DNA of 64,000 bases. It comes from Actinomycetota bacterium (GTDB taxonomy: Bacteria; Actinomycetota; Acidimicrobiia; Acidimicrobiales; Ilumatobacteraceae). This document shows positions 1-7,668 of this stretch, in pieces. How positions within the stretch are numbered: position 1 is the first letter of the stretch; each line of letters begins with the position of its first letter. The stretch is taken from positions 124,001 through 188,000 of the forward strand of contig JAUSLV010000033.1 of assembly GCA_030645495.1 (NCBI GenBank). The letters run 5' to 3'. The position numbers were made by a program, and so were the translations under genes. The notes under the pieces are model-generated. The model had not been told where the DNA came from, did not search any database, and was given only the letters and a program-made list of their open reading frames with translations.

Positions 1-539
1 AAGGTGACGGACCAGTGATCGGAGTGGGCGAGCTCGACAAGGATCTCGCGTGCCTCCGGTTCGAGATCGTGCACTTCCTCGTTGTGGTTTCGAACAGCGG
101 CCGTCTCGATGTTCACCTCAACTTGGTCGCCTGGAAGAAGCCGCCAAGCATGAGTTTCGACCTGGTCGAGCTGTTCGTTGGCGTCGGCGACGACGGTTTC
201 GACCTGACCAGCACGGTCGAGCAGTTCGTTCACCGCCTTGCTGCCGACCTCTTCGAGCGCTCCGACGCCGACAACCGTGATGACGACCGCGGCACAGTGC
301 GCACCGATCTGTAGCCAAGAGCGTGCCGGACCGGTCTGCATGTCGCGGAGTTCGACTCCGATGCCGGCGGCGGCCATTTCGAGCCGATCGCACACGGCCT
401 GAAGTGTCGCCCTTGTTGCGCCGGCCAAGCGGGGGGTCTTGTCGATCATCTGGCGGACCACCGCGGCGCACAGGTCGAACTCGCGGGCCGCCGATTCGAG
501 GGCCCTCCTTGCCTGCTGGATGTTCCGCTCCCGATTCAT
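1..539 (-). CDS. Hypothetical protein, C-terminus beyond window edge
   Basis: An uninterrupted minus-strand frame starts with ATG at 539-537, preceded by AGGA seven bases upstream, and is still open at base 1, so about 179 residues are visible. The protein begins MNRERNIQQARRALESAARE. Its N-terminal half is helical and charged, and a hydrophobic stretch around residues 82-92 (AAVVITVVGVGAL) could be one membrane helix. An acidic region with coiled-coil character follows (residues 95-125). An in-frame ATG at 560 would add seven residues but has no ribosome binding site. I do not recognise a family. It shares the minus strand with the excisionase-like gene and may be cargo of the same element. 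Confidence 0.55.
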   Translation of the reverse strand, partial: MNRERNIQQARRALESAAREFDLCAAVVRQMIDKTPRLAGATRATLQAVCDRLEMAAAGIGVELRDMQTGPARSWLQIGAHCAAVVITVVGVGALEEVGSKAVNELLDRAGQVETVVADANEQLDQVETHAWRLLPGDQVEVNIETAAVRNHNEEVHDLEPEAREILVELAHSDHWSVT

Positions 540-1098
540 GCCGACATCCTGGCCGATCATGGAAGGGTCATCGGTAGCAGCTGTCTCGGGGACCGACCCG
601 GTCGTGCACAAGAACGTCGGCGGCTCGACGCCAGCTCGACCCGCGCTATGCGCCGGGTGTCAACCGCCGATCTGGCGCGAGGGTGACCTGGAGGGGGATG
701 TGTGTGAGAGGTGCCCATCTCTCTCGCATTCGACATTCGTGCTCAAGGCCGCGGTGAAAGTTGGTCACGCTCGGTCCTCTGATCGCTCAACTTGGGCCAA
801 TGATGTTGGCCCAAGGCCCTGGACGCAGGGTCTTGTGGACGCAGTTCTGCAGGCGCTGCCACGGGCCGCTGGCGAAGCCGGAGGCGGTGAGGAGTACGTG
901 GGGTCCCACTGTGTGCCCGTCGGACCTCCTTCGCATCCCTATTTCGCATTCCTAGAACTCTCGGGACAGATCAACACGAGGCGTCACGACCGTCCGCGAA
1001 ATCGCTGCTCAGCGATACTGAACAGCACTCCTGAGCACCTAGAAATCGGGAGACCGTGATCCACACGATCGTCAAGCCCGGTGGCGAGACTCCCCGTT
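540..1098. other. Non-coding gap with two palindromes
   Basis: I see no convincing gene here. The plus-strand open frame across 439-1059 overlaps the minus-strand gene, has no ribosome binding site and reads like an antisense artefact. The gap holds a 9-bp perfect inverted repeat at 792-814 and a 7-bp inverted repeat (ATCGCTG / CAGCGAT, two-base loop) at 1001-1016. Both could be operator or RNA-hairpin elements lying downstream of the excisionase-like gene and upstream of the partial gene at 1-539. Confidence 0.4.
792..814. promoter_or_regulatory. Perfect 9-bp inverted repeat, putative operator
   Basis: TTGGGCCAA at 792-800 and TTGGCCCAA at 806-814 are exact reverse complements separated by five bases. 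There is no T-tract, so a protein-binding site is more likely than a terminator. The site is about 250 bases upstream of the partial gene at 1-539 and 285 bases downstream of the excisionase-like gene. Confidence 0.4.
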
Positions 1099-1287
1099 CT
1101 ATGACTTGGCTTCGAGCAGCACGTCTAGCTCGGCCTGCGGAATGACGATTCGACGTCCAAATCGTCGGGAGGGGATGTCGCCACGGCGGACACACTCGTA
1201 CGCGGTGGCGCGCGAGATGCCGAGAAGGCTCGCTACCTCCTCCACCGTGTAGGTCCTGCGTGTATCCGAGTCAGTGCGCCTCGACAT
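1099..1287 (-). CDS. Excisionase-family helix-turn-helix protein
   Basis: This 62-residue protein is almost entirely one winged-helix DNA-binding domain of the excisionase/MerR-like type (helix_turn_helix_17). The segment TVEEVASLLGISRATAYECV (residues 14-33) is the HTH and RRFGRRIVIPQAELDVLL gives the wing and last helix. The start at ATG 1287 is set by a GAGGTGG ribosome binding site five bases upstream. Proteins of this family either direct excision by a tyrosine recombinase or act as small element-borne repressors. No integrase is visible nearby, so the partner must lie left of the window or be lost. It is divergent from the nuclease operon starting at 1407, so it could also control that promoter. 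Confidence 0.85.
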   Translation of the reverse strand: MSRRTDSDTRRTYTVEEVASLLGISRATAYECVRRGDIPSRRFGRRIVIPQAELDVLLEAKS

Positions 1288-1406
1288 TCCACCACCTCGC
1301 TGTCATCGTCCCTGTGTACAACGGACAGCGTCGCCAGGTTCGGGATGACGGAGCTGGCCTCCTCGTTACACCCCCGGAGCATGCTGTACGGCGAAGGGTG
1401 TGACTG

Positions 1407-2660
1407 ATGCGGATTCGAATTCATCGGGGTACGGCTGAGATCGGCGGCAACTGCGTCGAGATCGAGGCCGGCGACGGGCAGCGGGTGATCATCGACCTCG
1501 GCCGGCCGCTGTGGGCGTCGTCGGCTGTTGACGTCCCGCTGCCCGACGCCGAAGGCCTGACCCACCACGATCCAATGCTGTGCGGGATCGTGATCTCGCA
1601 TCCGCATCTCGACCACTACGGGCTGCTCGGGAAGGTGTCCGCCGACGTGCCGGTGTTCATCGGCGCCGAAGCGTCTTCGCTGTTACGAGCGGCGTCGTTC
1701 TTCTCGCCAGTGTCCGTGGCCATCAAGCCGGCCGGGTATCACGTTCACGGCGAGTCGTCGACGGTGGGCCCCTTCACGATCACGCCCTACCTGAACGACC
1801 ACTCGGCCTTCGACGCCTACTCGCTGCTGATCCAGTGCGACGGCCGCCGCGTCTTCTACACCGGTGACATTCGCGGGCACGGCAGGAAGAGCAGGTTGTT
1901 CGAGGCCCTTCTGGCGGACCCGCCACGTGATGTCGACGTCATGTTGATGGAGGGCACTCACGTCAGGAGCGATCCTGCGACGGACGGCGAGACCTTCGAG
2001 ACCGAAGCAGATCTCGAGATGAGGTTCGTCGACGTGTTGAAGGCAACCTCCGGTGCTGTTGCAGTTCTCGGGTCGGCGCAGAACATCGATCGGCTGGTCA
2101 CCGTCTACCGAGCCGCTCGCCGGTCGGGCCGCCAGCTGGTGGTCGACCTGTACGGCATCTCAGTCGCTGCAGCCACCCGCTCGACGATCCCTCAGCTCGG
2201 CTTTCCGGACCTTCGGGTGTACGTGCCGCAGCGGCAGCGGGTGCTGGTCAAGGACAGCGGCGAGTTCAACCGTGTCAAGGAGCTGGGACAGGCGCGTGTG
2301 TACGCGGAGGAGTTGGCCGCTGCGCCGTCCAGGTACGTGTTCTACGTCCCGAGTTCGGTGGTGTTCGAGCTGTGCAGGTCGGGGGTGCTGGACTCGACGG
2401 GTGCAGTGGTGTGGTCCTTGTGGAGTGGCTACTTGCGGGACGGATCCGGCGAACGGCTGCAACAGTTCCTGGCCGAGCGCTCTATCCCGCTCTCGACGAT
2501 TCACACCTCCGGTCATGCATCAGTGGTCGATCTGCAACGCTTGGTCGGCGCTGTGCGTCCGGACCGACTGGTGCCGATGCACTCCGGCGCAAGCAGCCGG
2601 TTCGTGGAGCTATTCCCGAACGTCGAACGGCACGACGATGGAGAGTGGTGGGACGTGTGA
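1407..2660 (+). CDS. RNase J-like metallo-beta-lactamase/beta-CASP nuclease
   Basis: This 417-residue protein has the metallo-beta-lactamase zinc motif HPHLDH (H65, H67, D69, H70), a further metal ligand region at DHSAFDAYS (H132), TGDIRGHGRK (D154) and, near the C-terminus, HTSGHA (H366, H370) and VPMHSG (H392). The last two resemble the C-terminal motifs of RNase J and other beta-CASP nucleases, so hydrolysis of RNA or DNA is the expected activity. It lacks the long C-terminal domain of housekeeping RNase J. It is the first gene of a tightly packed six-gene run, and its stop overlaps the next start. An AAGGG ribosome binding site precedes ATG 1407. The function within the operon is unknown. 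Confidence 0.85.
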   Translation: MRIRIHRGTAEIGGNCVEIEAGDGQRVIIDLGRPLWASSAVDVPLPDAEGLTHHDPMLCGIVISHPHLDHYGLLGKVSADVPVFIGAEASSLLRAASFFSPVSVAIKPAGYHVHGESSTVGPFTITPYLNDHSAFDAYSLLIQCDGRRVFYTGDIRGHGRKSRLFEALLADPPRDVDVMLMEGTHVRSDPATDGETFETEADLEMRFVDVLKATSGAVAVLGSAQNIDRLVTVYRAARRSGRQLVVDLYGISVAAATRSTIPQLGFPDLRVYVPQRQRVLVKDSGEFNRVKELGQARVYAEELAAAPSRYVFYVPSSVVFELCRSGVLDSTGAVVWSLWSGYLRDGSGERLQQFLAERSIPLSTIHTSGHASVVDLQRLVGAVRPDRLVPMHSGASSRFVELFPNVERHDDGEWWDV

Positions 2661-3937
2661 CTACTGATAGCGACGGGGCTGAATCGGCGGCCAAGCCGTC
2701 CGTCGCCGAGCGGCGGGCGTTGTTCAATGGCGAGGGGGCAGAGGTGCTTGCCGGTGCGCTCGGACTGCCGCCGAGAGTCACCAGCAAAGGCCTGTCCGAC
2801 CGGTTCGCCTTCTTCGCTGACGCGCAGCGCCTCGCTGTTGTTGCCGGCCCTCAGGAAGAGGACGACGTCGAGTTGGCGCTCGCCTACGCGGTGCGTCACG
2901 CACAGGGCCGCTCTACCGTGCTCGTTCTTCCCGAAGGGCATGCCAACGCGACGTCACAGCGAATCCCTTGGCTGCGATCGGCGGCGCGTCCGTCGCTCTT
3001 CGTACACCGCGACGGCAAGGCCTCGCCGCGGCCCGAGCGCTCACAGCTCGAGACCGTGAAGGCGGTCATCGGCCGACTCGGCGACGTCTCGCCCGAATCC
3101 GAGCTCACTGACGCGATGATGCCCCTTCACCTCGGTGACACATCGGACGGCGTCTGGGAGCTGGTCGAGCGGGTCACCCGCGATCCCCGGCTCGACCACG
3201 GACACCGTCGGGGCGAACGTTCCTGGCACTTCGCAGGACAGCGACTTCTGTCGATCCGAAAGGGCACAGAGGGAACCGTCGTCACCGCCGGGATCCACTA
3301 CAGCGGACCGAAGGCGCCGACGCCGGTGGTTCTTCCTCCGGGGGACCACCTGAGCAACCAACAAGTCGCCGACATCATTCAGGCGATCGAGCAGGCAATC
3401 GAGGAGCGCCGGAGTGGAACACCTCCAATCCACCGACCTGACGAGCACTGGCTCCAGGCGATCATTCGTCGTGACCCGTCCCTCGTGGGAGTCGAACAGC
3501 CAGCCCTTCGGGAACTTGCCGCCTGGCGGCCACGCGACTCGGTCAACGCGTGGGGTCGGGGTTACATCGACCTTCTCGGGCTGGATGGGCACGGCGACAT
3601 CCGCATCGTGGAGACCAAGCTCGCCGACAACGCCGACGACCTACTCGTCCTGCAGGGCCTCGACTACTTCGTCTGGGCGAAGGCGTACGAGCACGCGCTT
3701 CGAACGCGACTCGGAGCGGCCAAGAACGCCCGGCTGGAACTGCATTACGTCCTCGGCGCGAGCGGCAAGACCGGCAAGATCAAGGTGTCGCACTGCACCA
3801 AGCCGCTCGCCGATGCCCTTGACCCGACGGCGGTGCGCTGGCGGTTCCAGACGTTGCACAAATGGTTCCAGCCGCCAGATGACGTCACGGCCGTCGAGTC
3901 GAAGGTCTCGGAGCCGTGCGAGGTGCTGTCCGAATGA
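2657..3937 (+). CDS. PD-(D/E)xK nuclease-like protein
   Basis: I take the GTG at 2657 as start because its GTGA overlaps the stop of the preceding gene; the open frame extends further upstream only through another gene. The 426-residue product has no recognisable N-terminal domain (residues 1-240). Its C-terminal part carries a PD-(D/E)xK nuclease core: Asp305 in GYIDLLGL and Glu319-Thr-Lys321 in RIVETKLA, followed by a helix (LLVLQGLDYFVWAKAYEHAL). This resembles NucS/DUF91-type and restriction-type endonucleases. Its place directly behind a beta-CASP nuclease and ahead of HEPN, glycosylase and EEP genes suggests a nucleic-acid-targeting complex or pathway. The nuclease fold is a motif-level call. 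Confidence 0.7.
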   Translation: MTTDSDGAESAAKPSVAERRALFNGEGAEVLAGALGLPPRVTSKGLSDRFAFFADAQRLAVVAGPQEEDDVELALAYAVRHAQGRSTVLVLPEGHANATSQRIPWLRSAARPSLFVHRDGKASPRPERSQLETVKAVIGRLGDVSPESELTDAMMPLHLGDTSDGVWELVERVTRDPRLDHGHRRGERSWHFAGQRLLSIRKGTEGTVVTAGIHYSGPKAPTPVVLPPGDHLSNQQVADIIQAIEQAIEERRSGTPPIHRPDEHWLQAIIRRDPSLVGVEQPALRELAAWRPRDSVNAWGRGYIDLLGLDGHGDIRIVETKLADNADDLLVLQGLDYFVWAKAYEHALRTRLGAAKNARLELHYVLGASGKTGKIKVSHCTKPLADALDPTAVRWRFQTLHKWFQPPDDVTAVESKVSEPCEVLSE

Positions 3938-4758
3938 CGCATGACGGGATGTACCAGGTCGAGCGAGTCGCCGTGCCGCGACTCGAGGGCGTCGACGACG
4001 CAGTGGCGCGGGACGTGTTCGGCGAACAGGCCGAGTGGGGCTTCGCGATCCCATGGATGTACCAAGCGCTCGCCGCACCTCGGGCCCGTCGGCCCGTGCT
4101 GCGCGCCCCTGAGCCCGGCGATCACTTCTGGCCTGGCGCGCTCGGATATTGGAGCGCCCTGCTGCACCTCCTCGTGTACGGGTTCGGCTGGTCGCGCCCA
4201 GACAGCGGGCTCCGCTGGTGGCACGTCGCAGAGCGACCCGTTGACGACCCGAAGCTCGCACTCCTCAGCGAGATCTGGGACGCCGACGGCCAGCTCGACT
4301 GGTTCGCCGCATGGCTCTGGACTTCCGGCGGTCGCGACTACCTGCCTCGATCAAGCGCTGGCTCTGAAGGCCAGGGTGTCGAGGTGGACGATCGGTGGCT
4401 CGCCGACGTTGAGCAGCGCATCACCAACTCGGGCACGCCAGCTCCCTTCGGTGGCGGATCCGACCCATTTCATCTGTCGGCGCACATCGATGGGCCACTG
4501 CAGCAAACTCGCGCGGGCGCCCAGCTCGCCATCGCTCCGTCTGGCGAGCGACGCGCCTCGCTCACCCTCGATTCCATGACTGGCTGGTACGCGGCACTGA
4601 CCGACGAGGCAGGCTCCCTGCCCGGCCACGAGGCGTCGCCGTCATGGAATGTCGACGTGGTCGTACGAGGCGTCGGATGGCTCGGCACTTACCGCCGATC
4701 GCGCACCACCGGGCTCTGGTTCTCCGGCCGACATCTTCATCACCAGGTTGGGAACTGA
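3934..4758 (+). CDS. Unknown Trp-rich protein of nuclease operon
   Basis: The start is ATG 3934, overlapping the upstream stop as ATGA. The 274-residue protein is unusually rich in tryptophan, for example in WPGALGYWSALL, RWWHVAE and WFAAWLWTSGG. The C-terminal segment (residues 230-274) alternates hydrophobic and polar residues and looks beta-rich, ending GLWFSGRHLHHQVGN. I see no catalytic motif, signal peptide or clear membrane helix. It is translationally coupled to genes on both sides, so it is probably a subunit or partner of the neighbouring proteins. I do not recognise the family. Confidence 0.75.
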   Translation: MTHDGMYQVERVAVPRLEGVDDAVARDVFGEQAEWGFAIPWMYQALAAPRARRPVLRAPEPGDHFWPGALGYWSALLHLLVYGFGWSRPDSGLRWWHVAERPVDDPKLALLSEIWDADGQLDWFAAWLWTSGGRDYLPRSSAGSEGQGVEVDDRWLADVEQRITNSGTPAPFGGGSDPFHLSAHIDGPLQQTRAGAQLAIAPSGERRASLTLDSMTGWYAALTDEAGSLPGHEASPSWNVDVVVRGVGWLGTYRRSRTTGLWFSGRHLHHQVGN

Positions 4759-6075
4759 ATGGTTGTGCACGAGGCCACCATCTACGAGGGTCAACTCGAA
4801 CTCACCGCCGGAGAGTTCCGGAGACCGGTCGCAGGTCGCGTGTGGGCATCGCTGGTGCCGCGCCCGACTGTCCGCATCTCGATCGACACCGGTTCCCTCA
4901 CTGATGCACCAGACCTGCTTGGAGCCGACGCCATTGTTCGCTTCGGCGGGCAACACGAGGCCCACCGGGCGTTGTTTGCTCAGACGAACGATTCGGTGTC
5001 GAACGGGAAGTCCACCTCGACCGCTCGCGGAATCATCCTCGGAACCCAGCCAAGCACGGGCCTTGTCGACGAGCTCACGTTCGAGCTGATCAACTTCCCC
5101 GCAAGAGCGGTGCCCTATTCGGACGGCCCAATCGTCGTTGAAGGTTGGTGGCTCGAACTCATGCCAACGCTGACGCCTCAGGACTTCGCCAAGGTCGTCG
5201 AGGGCGAAGCGCTCTTCGTGACGACCTACAGCGCCCTACTGTGCCGGGAGGACGGCAAGCCGTTCTCCGCCGCACACGGTCTTCGTGTCCTGGACGTCGT
5301 CCGAGTTGCACTGTCGTTCGCCGCCGGAGCCCGGGTCGGTCTCTGGAACCTCCGCGCAGCACTCGCAGGAGGTCGGACCTCTTGGCTGGCCTTGGAGTCC
5401 CCCAATGTCGCTCCGTGGTACAGCCGGCACCAGTGGCTCAGCATCTTCGACAGGGTCGGGCTCATCACGATCCTGGAGGCCTTGCTCCGCCGCCACTCGC
5501 ACAACGAGGAGACCTGGGACGTCGACCAACTGCTCATCGCGTACCACGCCGAGGCCAACGGTGTTCCTCCAATGGAGATGCGAATCGCGGCAGCCCAATC
5601 AGGATTGGAGCTGATCTCCTGGGACCACCTCGTCGAGAGCGGAGATCCAACGCTCGGCCAGAGCCGCTCTCAGCGGAAGAACGTGTACACGGCACTGTCA
5701 GCGTCGGCAGTCATGGAGATGATGATCCACGAGGCTTCTCTCCCTCTTGCGATCCCTCCAAGCGCAGCGCAACTCACGCCTCTTGGCGTCCGCGATGGCG
5801 ACGCCACTGGAACCTCAACTGGTCCGGTCGCCCTTGCGCGTGTTCGAAATGCCGTGACCCACCCCCGGAGGCGGCATGGCGATCTCAGCTACCCGCACGG
5901 AGTGTGGTTCGCCGCGTGGCGGCTGAGTGTGCATTACCTCGAGCTTCTGATCCTGAGAAGGTTGGGATACACCGGTGCGTACGTCGACCGGTTCTCGGCG
6001 GTTTGGCACGGCGACATTCAGCAAGTCCCGTGGAGTACGCAGCAGGGCAACGGACAGATGGGGGAGGGGCAGTGA
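4759..6075 (+). CDS. HEPN-motif protein, possibly ApeA-like
   Basis: The ATG directly follows the stop of the previous gene. The 438-residue product has a beta-rich N-terminal half (about 1-150) and a helical C-terminal half. Near the end lies RNAVTH (Arg363, Asn364, His368), an Rx4H motif with polar second residue as in the catalytic motif of HEPN ribonucleases. A beta-rich N-terminal domain joined to a C-terminal HEPN domain is the layout of ApeA, a HEPN anti-phage nuclease that acts on tRNA. The resemblance is architectural and motif-based only. If right, this protein would be the effector of the operon. Alternatively the motif is fortuitous and this is an unknown protein. Confidence 0.6.
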   Translation: MVVHEATIYEGQLELTAGEFRRPVAGRVWASLVPRPTVRISIDTGSLTDAPDLLGADAIVRFGGQHEAHRALFAQTNDSVSNGKSTSTARGIILGTQPSTGLVDELTFELINFPARAVPYSDGPIVVEGWWLELMPTLTPQDFAKVVEGEALFVTTYSALLCREDGKPFSAAHGLRVLDVVRVALSFAAGARVGLWNLRAALAGGRTSWLALESPNVAPWYSRHQWLSIFDRVGLITILEALLRRHSHNEETWDVDQLLIAYHAEANGVPPMEMRIAAAQSGLELISWDHLVESGDPTLGQSRSQRKNVYTALSASAVMEMMIHEASLPLAIPPSAAQLTPLGVRDGDATGTSTGPVALARVRNAVTHPRRRHGDLSYPHGVWFAAWRLSVHYLELLILRRLGYTGAYVDRFSAVWHGDIQQVPWSTQQGNGQMGEGQ

Positions 6076-6605
6076 GCTATCGCATCGCAGCGGAGTGGAT
6101 GGGGGCGACGGTGGAGACGCTCGCGGACCTGCTGCCGGAGTCACCTCGGGCCGTGATCGTCGGGGTGAACCCCGCGCCGTCGAGTGTTGAGGCTGGGCAC
6201 TACTACCAGGGGCAGCTCGGCCAGCGATTGTGGCAACGGCTCACGCGCTGCGGATTGGTGGCGATCGCGGGGGGACAGTGGGAGGACGACGCTGCTGTGA
6301 GCGCCGGGTTCGGACTTACTGATGTGGTGAAGCGTCCAACACCAACGGCTGACGCCCTGCTGCCGGGGGAGCGGGAGTACGGCGCCGCCCTGCTTCGCGA
6401 GAAGCTGTGCGCGGTTGGCCCGGCGGCGGTCATCTTCACGTTCAAGGATGCCGCGAATGCCATGGTCGGGCCGATTCGCGGAATCGGCTGGATTGATGGC
6501 CTCACGCTCGCGGGGGCCGGAGTCTTCGTGATGCCCGGGCCCTATGAGGCGAGACCGAAGGTTGACCAGGCGCTCACCGCACTCGCTGCCCGGCTGGATC
6601 GATGA
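6072..6605 (+). CDS. MUG/TDG-type uracil-DNA glycosylase superfamily protein
   Basis: The GTG start at 6072 overlaps the previous stop and follows a strong GGGGGAGGGG ribosome binding site. The 177-residue protein has the mismatch-specific glycosylase motif GVNPAPSS (residues 31-38, Asn33 at the catalytic Asn position) and, near the C-terminus, VMPGPYEAR, which matches the second active-site motif of the MUG/TDG family. Such enzymes flip out and excise uracil, thymine opposite guanine, or modified bases. Placement among nucleases suggests it may generate abasic sites in foreign, base-modified DNA, but that role is inference. It could also be a general repair enzyme picked up by the element. 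Confidence 0.8.
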   Translation: MSYRIAAEWMGATVETLADLLPESPRAVIVGVNPAPSSVEAGHYYQGQLGQRLWQRLTRCGLVAIAGGQWEDDAAVSAGFGLTDVVKRPTPTADALLPGEREYGAALLREKLCAVGPAAVIFTFKDAANAMVGPIRGIGWIDGLTLAGAGVFVMPGPYEARPKVDQALTALAARLDR

Positions 6606-7348
6606 AGGCTCGCGTTGGCACCTGGAACTGCCGGCAGCGGCTCGACGCGAAGCTGGATGCTGTTTCGGAGCTGGCTTGCGATGTGCTCGTTGTTCCCGAG
6701 TGCTCCCGAGCAGTCGAACTTGCGAGCCACCCTGAGGTGTCGTTCGCCTGGCGCGGCGACTACGCACACAAGGGGCTTGGAGTGTTCGGCTTCAACGGCT
6801 GGAGCGTTGAACCGCTCGTCGAAGCCGACTCGCGTCCATGGTGCCTGCCCATCTCCGTCGCCGCCCCGGATGCCGCGGTGACGTTCACGCTGCTCGCCGT
6901 GTGGACGGTGAAGAACAGCGGTGATGGTCGACCGAGCTACGCGGCCCAGTTCGCGGACGTGATTCAACGGTGGTCTTCGGTCATCCGCAGCAGCCCCGTG
7001 GCTCTCGCCGGCGACCTCAACGCGTCAGTCCAGGGATCATCCGCTCGCTCGCACTTAAGCAACCTCGAAGCGCTGCGATCGCTCGACGCGCACTCCGCCT
7101 TCCATCACAATTTCGGCGTCGAGCATGGATCGGCCGCGGAGCCGCCAACGTTGCGGTGGATCGGACCAGGAGGGAGGCGGTTCGAGTTCCACTGCGACTA
7201 CATCTTCCTCTCGTCGCAACTCCTTCCGCTGACAACAGCGGCAGCGGTGGGCTCTACCGCAGAGTGGATCGACTCTGGTCGGTCCGACCACTGCCCCGTG
7301 ACAGTCGAGCTCGACTTCGACGAGCCCCACCTTCGGAGCGGAACGTGA
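6602..7348 (+). CDS. Endonuclease/exonuclease/phosphatase-family nuclease
   Basis: The ATG at 6602 overlaps the glycosylase stop. The 248-residue protein shows all landmarks of the EEP (exonuclease III/DNase I) fold in order: TWNCR (Asn9), PECS (Glu33), GDLNAS (Asp138, Asn140), FHCDYIF (Asp199) and SDHCPV (Asp229, His230). The complete metal and catalytic set predicts an active phosphodiesterase. Exonuclease III relatives cut DNA at abasic sites, so the preceding base-excising glycosylase makes a natural pair. It is the last gene of the overlapping run. The protein is cytoplasmic, with no signal peptide. Confidence 0.85.
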   Translation: MKARVGTWNCRQRLDAKLDAVSELACDVLVVPECSRAVELASHPEVSFAWRGDYAHKGLGVFGFNGWSVEPLVEADSRPWCLPISVAAPDAAVTFTLLAVWTVKNSGDGRPSYAAQFADVIQRWSSVIRSSPVALAGDLNASVQGSSARSHLSNLEALRSLDAHSAFHHNFGVEHGSAAEPPTLRWIGPGGRRFEFHCDYIFLSSQLLPLTTAAAVGSTAEWIDSGRSDHCPVTVELDFDEPHLRSGT

Positions 7349-7668
7349 GCGGCGGCCGAAAGCGCTCTCCCGACTGTCATCGTCGCTCGGCGGTGCCCAC
7401 CTGCTCGACTGGCAACGGCTCGCGAAGTCGATCCCTGCGATCGAGGAGCATCGGGCCGAGGCCGGCGCCTCGGCCGAGACGACCGCCGTCGGTCGTGTCG
7501 CTCGTCGAGGAGCGACTGCGGCGCCCGGGACCTCGATCCGCATCGAACCACAGGCTTCGGGAGCGGAGCGAGGACTGGCCCTGATCGGCGAATGGTCGTC
7601 CGGTCTGTCTATTGGCGGCGATGTGCCTGAACCGCCCACACCGCCTGCCGCGTAGATAGCGTTCTCGT
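7349..7668. other. Gap with a start-less coding-like frame
   Basis: Between the EEP nuclease and the phosphatase-like gene a plus-strand frame is open from 7302 to the stop at 7653-7655. Its composition looks protein-like (for example LSSSLGGAHLLDWQRLAKSI), but it has no ATG, GTG or TTG near the front. A GTG at 7345 that overlaps the EEP stop begins a different frame, ending at 7584, with implausible Arg/Ser/Pro-rich composition. A decayed or frameshifted small gene is the simplest reading. Confidence 0.35.

Noticed and set aside
439-1059. 206-residue plus-strand open frame
   Set aside because: It starts inside the antisense of the partial gene at 1-539, lacks a ribosome binding site and has no recognisable domain.
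1312-1321. TGTGTACAAC near the nuclease operon start as another copy of the island operator
   Set aside because: It is not palindromic, differs in the left arm and lies in the other element; a single weak match is expected by chance.
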